A stretch of DNA of 64,000 nucleotides from Variovorax sp. UMC13 (GTDB lineage: Bacteria; Pseudomonadota; Gammaproteobacteria; Burkholderiales; Burkholderiaceae_C). The stretch covers positions 62,001-126,000 of the forward strand of contig NZ_LZZW01000031.1 in assembly GCF_014170375.1 (NCBI RefSeq), given 5' to 3'. A program made the position numbers and the translations under genes. This document shows positions 62,740-64,000 of this stretch, one piece after another; the first letter of the stretch is position 1, and each line of letters begins with the position of its first letter. Under the pieces are notes generated by a model that saw only the letters and a list, made by a program, of their open reading frames with translations, had not been told where the DNA came from and ran no database searches.

Positions 62740-64000
62740 CTAGAGGGATTCGACCTTGCGTCCGGACAGCGCGCGCGCGATGCCCTGGTTCATGCGCTGG
62801 GCCGCGAAGGCCTCGGTGCCGTCGGCCAGCGCCTTGGTGGCGGCCTCGACCACGGCCGCCTCGGTGGCGGTGGCCAGCGTGCCGCGCAGTGCGCTCATCA
62901 GCGCGTCGATGGCCGCACGCTCGGCCTCGGCCAACAGGTCACCGTCGGCATTGAGCGCGCTCTGCGTGGCGAGCAGCATGCGGTCGGCATCGACCCGCGC
63001 CTCGACCAGCGCGCGCGCCTGCATGTCCTGCTGCGCGGTCGAGAAGCTCTCGCGCAGCATGGTCGCGACCTGATCGTCCGACAGCCCGTACGAGGGCTTG
63101 ACGGCCACGCTGGCCTCGACGCCGCTGCCCTGCTCCTTCGCGCTCACGCTCAGCAGGCCGTCGGCGTCGACGGTGAAGGTCACGCGGATGCGCGCCGCGC
63201 CCGCCGCCATGGGCGGGATGCCGCGCAGCGTGAAGCGCGCCAGGCTGCGGCAGTCGGCGACCAGGTCGCGCTCGCCCTGCACCACGTGCAGCGCCAGCGC
63301 GGTCTGACCGTCCTGGTAGGTGGTGAAGTCCTGCGCCATCGCGGTGGGGATGGTCTGGTTGCGCGGCACGATGCGCTCGACCAGCCCGCCCATGGTCTCG
63401 ATGCCCAGCGACAGCGGGATCACGTCGAGCAGCAGCAGGTCGCCGGTGCTGCTGTTGCCGGCCAGCTGGTTGGCCTGGATCGCCGCGCCCAGCGCCACGA
63501 CCTCGTCGGGGTTCAGGTTGACCAGCGGCTCGCGGCCGAAGAACGCGGCCACCGCGCTGCGCACCTGCGGCATGCGGGTGGAGCCGCCGACCAGCACGAT
63601 GCCCTGCAGCGCATCGGGCTTGAGCTTGGCATCGCGCAGCGCCTTGCGCACGGCGGCGATGGTGCGATCGGTGAGCGCCTGGGTGGCGGCATCGAACTGC
63701 GCGCGGCTCAGCGCGAACACGACCGGCTGGCCCGCTACCTCGGCGCTGAAGGTGGTGGAGGTCGACGCGGTCAGCGCTTCCTTGGCGGCACGCGCGGCCA
63801 CCAGCAGCGAGGCCTTGTCGGCGTCGCTGCCGACCTGCACCCCGGTTTCGGCACGCACGAAGTCGGCCAGTGCGTGGTCGTAGTCGTCGCCGCCCAGCGC
63901 GGAATCGCCGCCGGTGGCGATCACCTCGAACACGCCCTGCGTGAGCCGCAGGATCGAGATGTCGAAGGTGCCGCCGCCCAGGTCGTAGACCGCGTAGACG
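62740..64000 (-). CDS. hscA: Fe-S assembly chaperone HscA, C-terminal part
   Basis: Runs off the right edge; about 420 residues of an Hsp70 protein are visible. The frame continues upstream of the first internal ATG-like codon into VYDLGGGTFDIS at the window end. Later come the IVLVGGSTRMPQV motif, the linker LLLLDVIPLSLGIETMGG, and the substrate-binding domain and lid. HscA helps transfer clusters from IscU. The N-terminal nucleotide-binding half lies outside. Confidence 0.95.
   Translation of the reverse strand, partial: VYAVYDLGGGTFDISILRLTQGVFEVIATGGDSALGGDDYDHALADFVRAETGVQVGSDADKASLLVAARAAKEALTASTSTTFSAEVAGQPVVFALSRAQFDAATQALTDRTIAAVRKALRDAKLKPDALQGIVLVGGSTRMPQVRSAVAAFFGREPLVNLNPDEVVALGAAIQANQLAGNSSTGDLLLLDVIPLSLGIETMGGLVERIVPRNQTIPTAMAQDFTTYQDGQTALALHVVQGERDLVADCRSLARFTLRGIPPMAAGAARIRVTFTVDADGLLSVSAKEQGSGVEASVAVKPSYGLSDDQVATMLRESFSTAQQDMQARALVEARVDADRMLLATQSALNADGDLLAEAERAAIDALMSALRGTLATATEAAVVEAATKALADGTEAFAAQRMNQGIARALSGRKVESL

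Overview
The window looks like a chromosomal segment of a high-GC betaproteobacterium of the family Comamonadaceae, probably close to Variovorax (inference from gene content and order; no 16S gene is present). The right 26 kb is ordinary chromosome. It holds a pyruvate dehydrogenase operon (aceE-aceF-lpdA, where E3 carries its own lipoyl domain) divergent from a FixL/FixJ-like pair, then folD, an M3 peptidase, rpiA, pyrD, small stress/membrane genes, a Tat-type lipoprotein phosphoesterase, tRNA-Val(CAC), dnaQ, and the fdx-hscA end of the iron-sulfur cluster operon.

The left 37.7 kb is accessory DNA organised around the transfer module of a Tn4371-type integrative and conjugative element (ICE): eexN, traG, a CopG-like gene, trbB-C-D-E-J-(trbK/eex)-L-F-G-I and a DUF2274 gene (about 14.3-27.1 kb). 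Integrase, relaxase and replication genes are not in the window. Before traG lies cargo: the end of a ferric-reductase-like flavoprotein, an OmpR/histidine-kinase pair, a VIT-family membrane protein and a cytochrome b561. Next comes one tightly packed plus-strand run: adaptor, CusA/CzcA-type pump, DUF3240, TolC-like protein, PAP2 phosphatase, EptA/MCR-family phosphoethanolamine transferase, then DgkA. Metal efflux and lipid A modification thus appear to share a transcription unit, with phased direct repeats upstream that could be a response-regulator site.

Between the transfer module and the chromosome (27.1-37.7 kb) is a mosaic: a periplasmic copper chaperone gene (PCuAC), a 5'-truncated SCO1 gene, a complete phosphite-oxidation cassette (LysR regulator divergent from ptxA-ptxB-ptxC-ptxD, with PtxD keeping its catalytic Arg/Glu/His), an IS3-family element nested between 28-bp inverted repeats resembling IS21-family ends, a 5'-truncated metR, queH and a MetF-like gene. 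Then comes a decayed second trbB fragment and, 12 bp before a chromosomal methyltransferase gene, the octamer TTTTTCAT, which matches the recalled Tn4371-family attachment core. My reading is that an ICE carried in or captured the phosphite cassette, and that an older relative decayed at the same right end. Another scar lies in the chromosome at about 57.3 kb, where a histidine kinase and an outer-membrane efflux protein have both lost their N-termini at a shared junction.
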